Shown here piece after piece: positions 23,722-33,589 of a stretch of DNA of 64,000 nt. Location of the stretch: NCBI GenBank assembly GCA_019925105.1, contig JAHGAU010000009.1, positions 1 to 64,000 on the forward strand, read 5' to 3'. This DNA comes from Niebla homalea (Eukaryota; Ascomycota; Lecanoromycetes; Lecanorales; Ramalinaceae). The notes below the pieces were generated by a model that worked only from the letters and a program-made list of their open reading frames with translations, did no database searches and was not told the DNA's origin. Positions within the stretch are counted from its first letter, which is position 1. Every line of letters begins with the position of its first letter. A program made the translations under genes and the position numbers.

Positions 23722-24642
23722 TCAGTAGGGACCTCGTCCATACCCCTGCCCCGCCACCGTTGTTCCCGACAAGTTGCCGCCATTTCCAAATGAAGCATGG
23801 GAATATTGCTGGTGATATGTCCCATTACCATGCGGTACCCAGCCTGCCGCGGGTGGCGTCGATACCTGAGCTGGGATACTATGCTGCGACGGGGTCTGTA
23901 ACATTGCGTATCGATCTGGCTCAGCGTCTCCACCTCTCCGGCCCCTCGTTTTAGGAAAGAGCCATGCCAAGAGGGCGATTGCGACTCCTGCCACAGGCAA
24001 TACGACGCCCAGGATAATTTGTCCGTTGTGGCTGAGCCCGGCGCCGGTGCTGCTGTCAATGCCGTTGCTGGGGGAGGAGCCAGGAGCTGACGCGGTCGCG
24101 GACGGGAAAGAACTGGCTGGTGAGGTAGTGGCGGTGTTTGAGGAGGGTGACTTATTCTGGCCTGAAGTTCCGCCCGAAGCAGGAGTCGCAGCTGCACCAC
24201 CAGCGACCGGCATACTTGACGAGCCCACCAAAATAGTAGAAGTCGCAGTCGCTGAGCTCCCTCCTGAAGTGTCCTTGCACGCGAACATGACAGCCTGGAC
24301 GCCATCAGGGCCGTTAAACCAGCAATTTTCGCTCGCCCAAGCGAAGGATTGCTCTCTAGCACAAGAAGTATCTCTGTACATGACCAGGCTGGCATCGCCA
24401 GACTCACAAGGAGGCAAAGTTTTCACTGCGATACCGAGGGCTCCTGGTGTGACTAGGCAGGTGTCGGTCGGGAGGTTGGTTGTCGGGTTGATGAGGCTTG
24501 CCGTTTCACATTGTTCGTCCAAAAAGTAGGCGAGTGTTCCTGGAGCGCTAGACAATGTGCGCAGTGGCAGGTGGAAGAAGATTATCGAGAGCGCGATGAG
24601 GGATAGAGACGCCATTGTAGAGGGAAGACTGCCACAGAACAA
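23722..24642 (-). CDS. single-pass, Ser/Thr-rich surface membrane protein
   Basis: Predicted type I membrane protein of 306 residues, or about 297 if translation begins at the second Met (residue 10, 24615), which places the signal peptide closer to the start. Order: signal peptide (about 10-32), an extracellular domain with six cysteines (45, 62, 79, 94, 107, 122) and an NCWFNGPDG motif, a Ser/Thr/Ala/Gly/Pro-rich stalk likely O-glycosylated (about 125-205), one membrane helix (about 208-229), a basic stop-transfer KTRGRRGG, and a Gly/Tyr/His-rich cytosolic tail of about 70 residues. The layout resembles fungal wall-stress sensor-like proteins (Mid2/WSC style), but no WSC domain is visible. 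Function unknown. No intron needed. Confidence 0.75.
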   Translation of the reverse strand: MFCGSLPSTMASLSLIALSIIFFHLPLRTLSSAPGTLAYFLDEQCETASLINPTTNLPTDTCLVTPGALGIAVKTLPPCESGDASLVMYRDTSCAREQSFAWASENCWFNGPDGVQAVMFACKDTSGGSSATATSTILVGSSSMPVAGGAAATPASGGTSGQNKSPSSNTATTSPASSFPSATASAPGSSPSNGIDSSTGAGLSHNGQIILGVVLPVAGVAIALLAWLFPKTRGRRGGDAEPDRYAMLQTPSQHSIPAQVSTPPAAGWVPHGNGTYHQQYSHASFGNGGNLSGTTVAGQGYGRGPY

Positions 24643-25761
24643 ATCAAGAAACGCGAACAGCTGGAACCCTTCTTATGAACGCCAGAGACTGCATCAAGGC
24701 TAATTGACTTATACTTGGTTGTATCATGGTTCCGCTGTATGTCCCATTTTGGTGAAGCCTTGCTGCAGGACCCAGGGGTTTGGCGAGAAAATCGGCAGGA
24801 TTTGGCCCCCGGCGCCTAACATCACCATCTTATGGAGCCTCATGGAGTGCCTAGAACCAGGTTTTAAGGCCGGTAAGCAGCCACAATCGCCCCCTGCACA
24901 ACGTCACTTGTGCCAAAGAGTATTGGGATCATGTAATACTTTCTGAGGTTTTCTTTGAACCGGAATAGATAAGAAATGCAGGGCAAATTGAGTTGCAAAC
25001 GGCACGCAGCGTTGCCTTGTCGGCCAATGATGCAGACTGAACCCGCGCGCCCGAATGGATCAAGAGTGGAGAGTGACACATAGAGTGTAGTCCTTGGTCG
25101 GTGAAAAGATGTTAATCCAGATGGCCGTAGGAGGCGATAGGAGAGGTATAAATAGGAGGCTATTTCGGGGTCTCCTACAGCAGTGACTAGTCCTTTCCAC
25201 CACCCCAATTTACCTTTGGCACCATAGGAGACAGCTTTAGACTGTGAGGGCTTTGCGACATGATCACTGTGGATCTTCAATGGTCGCAGGGCTTTCTGCA
25301 ATTTCATTGCCGGTGGAGGCATCACTTCGGTGCTGTTGCCGTGCCTTCACAGTAAACCCACTTGTGTGGGTTGCTTCCACAGTTTCACTCAGAGACTCCT
25401 TTGCATGGAAAAGCTATAAGAACCCAGATTTTACATTAGGAGTGTGGGAATTGTAAAATCTTCCAATCTGAACCAGCATCGTGGCAATTCTTGGGCCAAG
25501 AGACTGCGAACAGGTTCACGAAAAAAAGCAGTCTCTGCAAGGGATGGACGACGACCGCTTGGGCGATCAAAATCTCGACGAAGGTTCGCGTTCATCATGA
25601 CCGATGTTCAGTATGTACATCAATCCTCAGAGTCAGACCAATGCTCGAATGCTATGAGACGACGCGAAACGCTGAGAGCCAAAGTCGTGCGAGCACTCCG
25701 TTTGAGGTCACTCTGATACGGCGAGTTGTCATTGTCTCGTGATGTCTACCCAGGAAATGAT
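24643..25761. other. intergenic with an orphan TATA box
   Basis: Promoter side of the membrane protein gene, plus about 1 kb in which I support no gene. A minus-strand frame at 24864-25325 (153 codons, mostly from a non-obvious start) and plus frames at 25244-25742 look like chance. Confidence 0.5.
25147..25154 (+). promoter_or_regulatory. TATAAATA box without an obvious gene
   Basis: A consensus TATAAATA in GGTATAAATAGG context. Downstream on this strand only short frames exist (first ATGs at 25260 and 25279). It may serve a non-coding transcript, a very short peptide or a lost gene. Confidence 0.3.
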
Positions 25762-26352
25762 TTAGGTCACCTGAACCCTGTCTTGATCGCGATCTTGTCC
25801 TATGTACTGCGGCTTGCTTGTGTGATTCAGCGACGCTGGATCATAATCTGTGACTGTAATGTTCTCCCCTTCGTGACCTGGCAAGGCGAGTCGTGTTTGG
25901 TTTGATGCCGTGTAGAGAGAGTACCGGGGTCTCACGGTAATGAATACATTGCCCAGGAAGGTTGGGAAGGCAATGCCAGTTTTACCCTGAGGATAACAAT
26001 GCGCCAGTATATCCGTCACAGCCTCGACGATACTCGCCTTCGGAAACGTATCTGTGAGATCCTCCGCCCCTGGGCGGTTGTCTACAAAGAACTCGCAAGC
26101 ATTGCTCGGTTGAGAGCCTGGAGGGATAGGATCCAATCCGTAGCCTTTTGGCAGATGAGCGTAATTTGGCTTTTCATCTTCCAGGCTCCGACCCCATTGC
26201 AGAGGGTCCCATAAGCCAGATACTTGTTCCAGAATAGAGAGTAAGAAAATGCAATCTTTCAGAGGGGCGAGAGCCCCTGCCACACATTCCAATTGGGCGC
26301 TTTGCGCTACGAGAGCGCTGAAAAAAGTGGCAGAGAGATATATGAACCTCAT
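25762..26352 (-). CDS. secreted protein of unknown function, 196 aa
   Basis: Single open frame. A clear signal peptide (MRFIYLSATFFSALVAQSA) leads into a mature protein of about 177 residues with four cysteines at 22/33 (LEC, KDC), CEFFVDN and HCYP, so two disulfides are likely. Three N-glycosylation sequons (NQT, NIT, NHT) lie in the last third. The pattern (Cys pair near the start, a CEFxVDN strand, DILAHCYPxGKTG, and VRPRYSLY) resembles a widespread family of uncharacterised secreted ascomycete proteins of 180-200 residues. The tail is acidic/basic repeats (DRDQDR). Function unknown. Confidence 0.7.
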   Translation of the reverse strand: MRFIYLSATFFSALVAQSAQLECVAGALAPLKDCIFLLSILEQVSGLWDPLQWGRSLEDEKPNYAHLPKGYGLDPIPPGSQPSNACEFFVDNRPGAEDLTDTFPKASIVEAVTDILAHCYPQGKTGIAFPTFLGNVFITVRPRYSLYTASNQTRLALPGHEGENITVTDYDPASLNHTSKPQYIGQDRDQDRVQVT

Positions 26353-27847
26353 GTTTACGAGATGTCCAATTTCGCAAACCGTGGGACAGCCTAGAAGCTA
26401 TATTTCAATTTGCAGCACTGCTTGGCTGCTGCCCAGAGAGCGCCTTTCTCACAGGCGACGGAAGACAATATATTTCGGAAATGACCAGCATTTGGCGATC
26501 ACTCATGGGGCCATCGCGTACAATGTCATTGTACGGCGGGTCCCAGATATCTTATCCGCGCATGGAGCTTGGCTTCAAATGGGCAAGTATCTAGCCAGGA
26601 CCTTATACAAACCTTGGCTGCGCGAATGATCTGTCTCGTACGTATGCAGATACGAAACAACTTGCTCATTCCGAGACTCATTTATTGAACATCGAACCTT
26701 AGAGATCAAGAGCCGCGTAGAGCCGGCTGCTGCCCACGAGATCTGGCGCACATGTGAAAGCTAAATGGTAATGTAAGGCTCTAGTATGTCTCTCATTAAT
26801 GTCAATTTGATGTTTGATTAAGCAGCCTTTCTCTCTCCGCTTTTACTCGGGTGTTACCCTCCATTGATATGGCACCCAATGCTCAAAAATCGCGCATTGG
26901 ACGAACTATTGCGTCTTTAGATCAAGTTGGATACGAGAACAATTGGGAAGGAGTCGAAGTCTGTGTCCAGAGCAGAGGATTTGCTCTCCTTGTGCCTGCG
27001 TACTCTCATGGGAAGTGTGTCAGGCCCATTGATCAATACGACTGCCCTTGTTGGGCTCACAGGTGCTTGACATACTTTTCCTGACCTATCTTGCACGAGG
27101 ATTGGTGTGTGCATTGCCTTCATCCGCCCACATCTGGAGGCACGAAACACAACGAGGTTTCCATGAGTAAGAGAAACTCTGACCTACCTTGATCAATCGC
27201 CAATAAAGAGTGAGAAGACTCCAGTTCCTATCAACCTATTACCAAGCACAATGTGAGGTCGGGGTGCGACGAAAAGGAAATACGAGCAAGGAGGCTGGGC
27301 GATGGGCCCCGTGTCACCTTTGGCCTTGGCCTATTTTCGGACTGCAAGGGCGCTGTCAGCCCCCCAAAATCTTGGCTGGGAAGAACCAACCCCACAAATT
27401 ACAGCCTTAACCGGATCCTTCCTAAGCCATGTAACGGCGACCAAAAATACTCCGTCATCATTACGATGTAGCATCTGGCATTCCTCACCGCGAGACCGCA
27501 CAATTCTCTTTATGTATTGGATGTGCTCGTTCGGAAGATCGTCATCCTCCTCTGTGTTTGGACTTCTCGTGACCGCAGGACATTGTCGTCAGACTCGTGT
27601 TGCTCCCTCGCGTCAGCTGAGATGCTTCCCATGACAAAACATCGTCATGCAAGGAGCTTGACAATGCCGGCATCTCATGTCCTCTTCAATACTTAAAGGG
27701 CCTTCTCTGCCCTCCAAGAGATCCAGCACAAGCACCAACTTCCACACCTTCCAAGCAGTCAGGTATTCATATTCAAACCCGCTCAACCACCATACCTTTA
27801 CAAGACAGCCAATCCACTCAATCAAGCTAGAAGTACATCATCCAAAG
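26353..27847. other. intergenic between two divergent secreted-protein genes
   Basis: Both flanking genes point away from this 1.5-kb stretch, so it holds both promoters. The last 120 bp before 27848 are CA/TC-rich, as in fungal leaders. No gene recognised; short frames look random. Confidence 0.55.
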
Positions 27848-28270
27848 ATGCAGTTCACAACATCCCTTCTGTTGGCCACCACGGCCGCCCTCTCTGCCTC
27901 CGCCTACCCGGCGAAATCCATGATGTCCGCCTCCGCCGGTGAATGGACCATCGAATCCTTCACCCGCACCTGCATCAATGACGACACGACCTGTAACATT
28001 TCCTTCACCATCGACACCGGGTCAAAAACCCCTTGCTCCTACTCCGTCAACGGCCAGCCCGCCACCACCCAAGGCTACAGCGGCCAGGTCTGCGGCGCTT
28101 ACACCATCAGCAGCGGTTGGAGCGACCAATTCGGGGCTGGTAACGGGTTCACCACCCTGAGCGTCACAGACCAGACGAACATCATATACCCAGCTTACAC
28201 TGATAAGCAGCTCGTAGACGGGGTGGCGGTCAGCCCAGATCAGACTTATACCCCACAGGCGTTGCCTTGA
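27848..28270 (+). CDS. small secreted protein, 140 aa, four cysteines
   Basis: Start chosen at the ATG before QFTTSLLLATTAALSASA because this gives a standard signal peptide (cleavage near SAYP). The frame is open 57 codons further upstream, but that part is leader-like. The mature protein of about 120 residues has four cysteines (42, 49, 63, 82), GEWTIESFTRTC at its start, CGAYTISSGWSDQFG in the middle and a conserved-looking end YPAYTDKQLVDG..PDQTYTPQALP. I recognise this as a common ascomycete 'small secreted protein' type, probably beta-rich, without known function. Strong C-ending codon bias suggests high expression. Confidence 0.8.
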   Translation: MQFTTSLLLATTAALSASAYPAKSMMSASAGEWTIESFTRTCINDDTTCNISFTIDTGSKTPCSYSVNGQPATTQGYSGQVCGAYTISSGWSDQFGAGNGFTTLSVTDQTNIIYPAYTDKQLVDGVAVSPDQTYTPQALP

Positions 28271-29220
28271 GACAGTGAGTGCTGGGGCCGGGGTTAGGGC
28301 GGACAGTGTGGTGGCGAGGGATCAGGGCCAGATGGAGGTGCTCGGGTTGGTAGCGAGGAGGTTAGAGTCGATGGATGGGGGAGTCAGATTGAGAATAGCA
28401 TAGCCCATGAGATTAGGATTTCTAATTATAGGTGTTTGTTCCGTCGCTTGATGCCTGCGAGCACCGGTATGAAAATTGATTTTGACGTCGCCTACTCTAC
28501 ATATTCCATGTCATGAGATTCGTCACAAACAGTTGGTATTGTGTCTAGGAATAAGTAGAGTCGAGAGTATCAACCGTCAACCGCTCTGCGACTTCGTGCA
28601 CTTTGATGTATTTGCAACTAAATGGTTAGTAGCAGTGTGTCATCGTGGAAGGGTGCTTCTACGCAAGTGGTATGTTTTCATCCGCCCAGACGTCTTAATG
28701 AGTCACGGTAGTGCTCGGAATGATGGCTCGTCGGGTGATCGACCACCTCTGCGGTACCAAGCACTGTCTCCTTGGCAGCGAAAGCGGTCGCGTCTGATTT
28801 CGTCCACATGAGAAGATCATAAAGCTATGTACGCTATCTATTGTGTTGATTACTGAAGATGAAGCCGTTCAAATTGATACAGCCAAATCCCACGCGCAGA
28901 ACATGTTGACTGGTGATCCACTGCGGACAGGACATGATTCAGACCCATAACGGTAGCATCAAAGGGAATTGCAGATGGTGTTGGACCGTGAAAGGGTTTC
29001 CTCGTGGCTTCATCGTCACATTGCTATCCAGATGTGCTGCATACCTAAATGTTAATCGTCCGAGCAAGGCTGCAATTACTGACTGACATGTATGACCAAG
29101 CAGCGCTATCAGTTGGAGTGACGCCATAAGTACATATGTGGAAGAAAAGGTGTTGTGATTCGACAGTACAGATCGAGATCTTGCTCGGAGGATTCCGGTG
29201 ACTTCTCGGATCGGTCTTAT
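28271..29220. other. intergenic, nothing recognised
   Basis: 3' flank of the secreted protein gene followed by unique-looking DNA up to the inverted-repeat element. Short frames only. Confidence 0.6.
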
Positions 29221-29783
29221 GATAGAAGGGGTGACCCCCCAACCGTACAAACCTACCAACCGTACACGCTAAACCCGATTTGGATTAATTTTATATTCTT
29301 GGTCTCAACCCACCTTTTACATCCTCACTACTCATTCAACGACACTCACAGGCTACTTGATAGGATTTGGATAGTCTTATCCTCACTATCACTAATACTC
29401 TCGCCTTCACCTTTACCGTTAACCTTAAATCTCACAGATAAAAAAGCCGTTTAGCAAGTCCTTCAGCGTAAAGGCCCTCCGCAAGCCCCTCCGCAAACCC
29501 TTCAATATGAGGCCATGCATAATCCTCAAATTCCCCTTCCGCTATAAGCCCAAAATTACCGCGTTATGGATGGAGAGCTTAAGAGATGAGCGATCTATTA
29601 GTACTGTAGAGTGCAGAGAAGACGTGTATACACAGTAGTCATCGCAAAGGATTATCCAAGTGCGCGTACGCGTGGTACATCAAATTAAGTGTAAGCTGGG
29701 TGGGACTTTGTGTACCTGGAGCGGATTGGGTTTAGCGTGTACGGTTGGTAGGTTTGTACGGTTGGGGGGTCACCCCTTCTATC
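29221..29783. mobile_element. 563-bp non-autonomous DNA transposon (MITE-like) with 56-bp TIRs
   Basis: The first 56 bases (29221-29276, starting GATAGAAGGGGTGACCCCCC) are the exact reverse complement of 29728-29783. The arms carry an internal duplicated ACCGTACA word. If the ends are taken as GAAGGGGTGACC...GGTCACCCCTTC they are flanked by TA on both sides, as in Tc1/mariner-type insertions; otherwise no target duplication is seen. The 450-bp interior has no long frame and no recognisable transposase; a CCGCAAGCCCCTCCGCAAACCC patch is repeat-like. Perfect arms and normal composition mean it is younger than the RIP-mutated elements or too short to be hit. Confidence 0.85.
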
Positions 29784-30292
29784 CCGAGATCGATGACAGA
29801 TACTTCGCAAGGCTTGGCTTATCAATTTATCATCACGGCTACGAGGGCAGATCAGAAGAAAGCGATGCCCACGTTTCTCCATTCATGGAAAAAAAAAGCA
29901 AACAGACCCTCCAATGATCTCGCAGACTTGCTATCAAAAGCCAAGGTCCAGAAAGCCCCCTCGCAATCGGCACCTCAGATGTGGATCTTGCAGTCTCCGT
30001 CCCTCACCGCCGTCTGCAGCAAATGTAATTTAGATATGTGGGCGACATGCAATCACCGACTGTCTCCCTGATTTATAAACAGCATTAGCAAGCAACTCAA
30101 CCCAGCCATGTGTGTTCCATGTCTATAAGAAGATGGCGGTGTCCTACCAAGCATACATACTATCCAAAGTTGCCCTTTGATCCTTATCTGCCTCTGGTTT
30201 GAGCTTTAGCAAAAAACCCAGCTTACAGAACAGGCCTCTCCACCAAGCCACACCCAACAATTACCCAATTACCCAATTACCCAATAGCAACC
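29784..30292 (+). promoter_or_regulatory. promoter region of the Old Yellow Enzyme gene
   Basis: Upstream of the OYE gene. Three perfect tandem CAATTACC octamers (30258-30281) plus a partial one end 8 bp before the start codon, each junction creating CCCAAT. They lie in the leader, so a promoter role is uncertain. A TATTTATAAAC-like stretch is at about 30,070. Confidence 0.4.
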
Positions 30293-31396
30293 ATGCCCTC
30301 CCTCTTCGAACCCATCACCGCTGGCTCCACCCACCTCTCCCACCGCGTCGTCATGGCCCCTCTCACTCGCTATCGCGCCAGTGACGCCCACGTCCACGGT
30401 CCTCTTGCCACAGAATACTACTCTCAACGGGCCTCCATGTCTGGCACTCTCCTCGTTACCGAAGCCACCTTCATCGCTCAACGCGCTGGCGGAATGACGC
30501 ATGTTCCTGGCATCTGGAACGACGCACAAGTCGCTGCATGGAAGAATGTAACCGATGGCGTACACAACAAAGGCAGCTCCATCTTTCTCCAACTATGGGC
30601 TTTGGGCCGTGCCGCCGACGCCGAAGTGTTGGCAAGCGAGGGAATCAAAGAAGGCGTGGTGAGCAGCAGCGATGTGCCCATGGATGATAAACACGCCACC
30701 CCACGGCCACTGTCTGAGCAAGAGATTTGGGATTACGTCAGAGACTATGCCCAGGGGGCACGGAACGCCATCGCCGCTGGTTTCGATGGCGTGGAGGTTC
30801 ATGGGGCCAATGGCTACCTGATCGACCAATTCACCCAGGACAAGAGCAATACTCGTACCGATGCGTGGGGCGGCAGCATTGAGAAGCGGGCTCGCTTTGC
30901 GCTTGAGGTGACAAAGGCCGTTGTGGAAGCCGTTGGAGCAGAAAGAGTGGGGATCCGCTTGAGCCCATGGAGCTTGTTCCAGGGGATGCGCATGGAGAAC
31001 CCCGTGCCGCAATTCTCGTACCTGATCAGCCACTTGAAAGAGCTCGGCTTGGCATATCTACATCTGGTGGAGTCGAACGTGTCTGCCGGTGCGGATGTCG
31101 AGGCCCACGATCAGCTTGACTGGGCGTTCAAGATCTGGGGGAAAACGAGCCCGGTGCTGCTGGCTGGAGGATACCAACCCGGGACCGCGAAGAGCACGCT
31201 GGGAGATCATCCGGAGGTTGATAAAATGATTGTCTTTGGGAGGCACTTCATTGCCAACCCGGACTTACCCTTCAGGATCCAGAATGATCTGCCCTTGAAC
31301 AAGTATGACCGCAGCACCTTCTACAGCCTCGAGGAGCCGCACGGGTATGTGGACTATCCATTCAGCAAGGAATGGTACAAGCAAAGCAGGCTCTGA
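30293..31396 (+). CDS. Old Yellow Enzyme-family NADPH:FMN ene-reductase
   Basis: FMN-dependent ene-reductase of 367 residues, a full-length single-domain TIM barrel of the OYE family, acting in the cytosol on activated C=C bonds (enones, some lipid peroxidation and secondary-metabolite intermediates). Visible features: MAPLTRYRA near the N-terminus (residues 21-29, FMN contact), QLWALGRAA (100-108), the ligand-binding His170/Asn173 pair and Tyr175 proton donor in VHGANGYLIDQF, the SNTRTDAWGGSIEKRARF signature (185-202), GIRLSPW (220-226) and the FMN phosphate site FGRHFIANPDLP (315-326). No missing residues and no intron. Convergent with the cupin gene. Not linked here to an ergot-type cluster, so a general redox or detoxification role is most likely. 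Confidence 0.93.
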   Translation: MPSLFEPITAGSTHLSHRVVMAPLTRYRASDAHVHGPLATEYYSQRASMSGTLLVTEATFIAQRAGGMTHVPGIWNDAQVAAWKNVTDGVHNKGSSIFLQLWALGRAADAEVLASEGIKEGVVSSSDVPMDDKHATPRPLSEQEIWDYVRDYAQGARNAIAAGFDGVEVHGANGYLIDQFTQDKSNTRTDAWGGSIEKRARFALEVTKAVVEAVGAERVGIRLSPWSLFQGMRMENPVPQFSYLISHLKELGLAYLHLVESNVSAGADVEAHDQLDWAFKIWGKTSPVLLAGGYQPGTAKSTLGDHPEVDKMIVFGRHFIANPDLPFRIQNDLPLNKYDRSTFYSLEEPHGYVDYPFSKEWYKQSRL

Positions 31397-31581
31397 GGCC
31401 ATCATACTTGACGAAAAAAAGCCAGTATAGCATAGACAGCGAGAAGCGCATAGAAAGCGTGAAGCGCATAGACATCCAGCAACAAGACTCGTTAGCTTAG
31501 ACAGGAACGAAATACACGCTCTTTCTCTCCATTCCAATCTGCCTCAACTCTCCTCTCCCCTGCGTCTTCACCATGCCCTTC

Positions 31582-32280
31582 CTACATGACAATCTCATCC
31601 CCCACCCCCTCCCTCCATCCCCCATAATTTATCCACAAGTGCCTTCTCTTCCCCCACCACCTCGCCCAACTCGCCCCCGCCATCACCAGCCCCCTCCCCA
31701 CATCCCGCAACCAGCCCGGCCGACTCAGATCGCCCATCTCGGACACGAGACACAGCTGCCCGAACCGCTTGGGGGCGCCCTGCTCGGTGACCCCACCCTC
31801 CCTCGCCAACCCATACAGTATATAGAGACTCTTCTCGAAGCCCTCACTCCCCGGCTCGATCACGACCTCGAACTCGACGTCGCCGCTCTCATTCTCGTTG
31901 CGGAACGCGTGGACGGTGTCGATCGGGACGGTGGCCTCGGCGCCGGAGTGGAGGCGGTGCGTGGTGGAGTCGACGGTGACGGTCAAGGGGTGGGAGGCCG
32001 GGAGGGTGGCAGGGGTGATGAAGCGTTCGGTGTAGGTGGTGTGGTAGTGGGGAGGGGTGCCCCCCCCCGGGGAGCAGCGGACGCGCAGGCGGGTGCAGGA
32101 GCCCCCGGTTTCGGCCGAGTAGGCGAGGAAGGTTATGGTGTCTTTGAGGATCGGGTTGGAGAGGGTGCGGAGGGAGGGGTCGCGGATGCCCGGGGGTGGG
32201 ATCGATGAGGGACTGGTGGTGGTGGGAGATGGGGAAGCGGGGCCTGGTGAGGGTCTGGTGACCATATTTGGCTGCGTCAT
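31582..32280 (-). CDS. cupin-fold protein
   Basis: A 232-residue single-exon protein with one cupin domain. Motif 1 is GGGTPPHYHTTYTERF (residues 72-87), supplying His78, His80 and Glu85 as metal ligands. Motif 2 is VPIDTVHAFRN with His124 as the fourth ligand, followed by VEFEVVIEPG. The first 35 residues are a Pro/Ser/Thr-rich, probably disordered leader. The C-terminal 80 residues include two Trp-rich helices (ASWARWWGKRRHLWINYGGW) that may form a membrane-facing patch. Metal-binding residues are complete, so an enzyme (dioxygenase or isomerase type) is possible, but the substrate cannot be told. G-rich opposite strand frames are shadows. Convergent with the OYE gene (185 bp between stops). 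Confidence 0.8.
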   Translation of the reverse strand: MTQPNMVTRPSPGPASPSPTTTSPSSIPPPGIRDPSLRTLSNPILKDTITFLAYSAETGGSCTRLRVRCSPGGGTPPHYHTTYTERFITPATLPASHPLTVTVDSTTHRLHSGAEATVPIDTVHAFRNENESGDVEFEVVIEPGSEGFEKSLYILYGLAREGGVTEQGAPKRFGQLCLVSEMGDLSRPGWLRDVGRGLVMAGASWARWWGKRRHLWINYGGWREGVGDEIVM

Positions 32281-32814
32281 TGCGATGGGTAATCGTCGCC
32301 ACTGGCGTATTATCAGGGCGCTATTTATGAGGCACTACCCATCAAAATTCGTGGCAGCTCAGGTTTTGCGTGCCCAAGTAATTGTGAGCAGGAGACGAGG
32401 ATGGGGAAAGAGATAGACGAATACGGCAAGCTCGGAAGTGAATTGCAACTGTAATCCGTAAAAGTGATCAAGCTTGCTCTCTCCAATAAGGTACGGCCTC
32501 TTGCGACTGTGGGGAAGAGACCCCGATAGCCGCACCAGATGGAGGCTACGAAACGGTGCATGCAAGAAATTCCCGACCACTGACAGTGCGCTCGAAGCGA
32601 GAGGGTATCCACCTCCCCCATTGGGTTGTCGCAAGGTCGAAGTGTGGCAATACAGCCCCCCCGGCCTCAATTCATGGGGCTGCTTGTGAAGGGGAGACTA
32701 ACAGAAAGCCGCGTCAATGTTGGATGCCCAACAGGCGCAAGAAGATACGCTGCAGGGATGTTGGAGAAGTCTTCATTGAGATTTCGCGTTTATCAAACCT
32801 TAGCAAATCGTATA
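32281..32814. other. intergenic between cupin and DJ-1 genes
   Basis: Promoter side of the cupin gene and terminator side of the DJ-1-family gene, both on the minus strand. No gene recognised. Confidence 0.55.
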
Positions 32815-33589
32815 TTAAGCACCCACAGCCTGGAGAATCGCTTCGCCAATGGGTCCAGCACTTGCCGGGTTCTGTCCAGTAATCAACTTTCCATTCTTAC
32901 CACTGACCACAACCTTGGAGCCCCACGGCTCTCCAGCCGCCTGGAAGAGCGAGTCGCTGCCTGAGTTCTTCTTGAGATCGGTCTCCAGCATAAAGGGCAT
33001 GGCCTTGGACATGCCCACCTGATCCTCCTCGGTGTTGCTGAAGCCGGTGATCTGTTGCCCAGCGATAAGGTAGCTGCCATCGGAGAGCTTGGCGTTTACA
33101 AGAGCGGCAGGACCGTGGCAGACGGCGGAGACGACTTTAGATGACTCATAGAACTCGCGGATGATGTCATGGGAGATGGTGGAATTGGCAAGGTCGAACA
33201 TGGCTGTTGAATGTCAATCAGGATGGACTCAAAGAGATATTTAGACAGAGGAGATTGACGGGGAATAACTCACGCCCATGACCTCCAACAAAGAAGATGG
33301 CATCGAATTGAGCAGCCTTGCCCTTGAAGCTCTCAAGCTTCTCGGTGTTCTTCCACAAGCTACTCTGCTCTTTGAGGAACTTCTGACACTCTTCATCCGC
33401 CTTGAACATTTCAACGGAGCCTTGGTCGAGAGGCGCCTCCCCGCCACCTGGGGATGCGATTGTGAGCTCGCACTTGCCCGCAAGCCTGTAGTATGGGTGG
33501 GCGAATTCAGGGAGAAACCATCCTGTGGGTTTGTTGGTGGAGGGGATGGTTGCTTGGGAGGTGAGGACGATGAGAACTTTGGGTGCCAT
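32815..33589 (-). CDS. DJ-1/PfpI family, Hsp31-like glyoxalase III/chaperone
   Basis: Exons 33274-33589 and 32815-33203 join across a 70-bp GT-AG intron to give 234 residues. The upstream Met at 33628 is in frame but MAPKVLIVLTSQ is the usual family start. Hsp31-type marks: PTGWFLPEFAHPYY with Glu28, ASPGGGEAPLDQGS (46-58), VGGHGPMFDLA (the intron splits the Pro codon) and the nucleophile elbow AVCHGPAALV with Cys134 and His135. All triad candidates are present. Relatives remove methylglyoxal without glutathione and act as redox-stress chaperones in the cytosol. The neighbouring OYE and cupin genes share a redox/detoxification flavour but nothing proves co-regulation. Confidence 0.92.

Noticed and set aside
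24864..25325. 153-codon minus-strand frame next to a TATA box
   Set aside because: The TATA box points the other way, and the frame has no domain, signal peptide or coding-like third positions.
31573..32208. 211-codon Gly/Val/Arg-rich plus-strand frame
   Set aside because: Antisense shadow of the cupin gene in GC-rich DNA.
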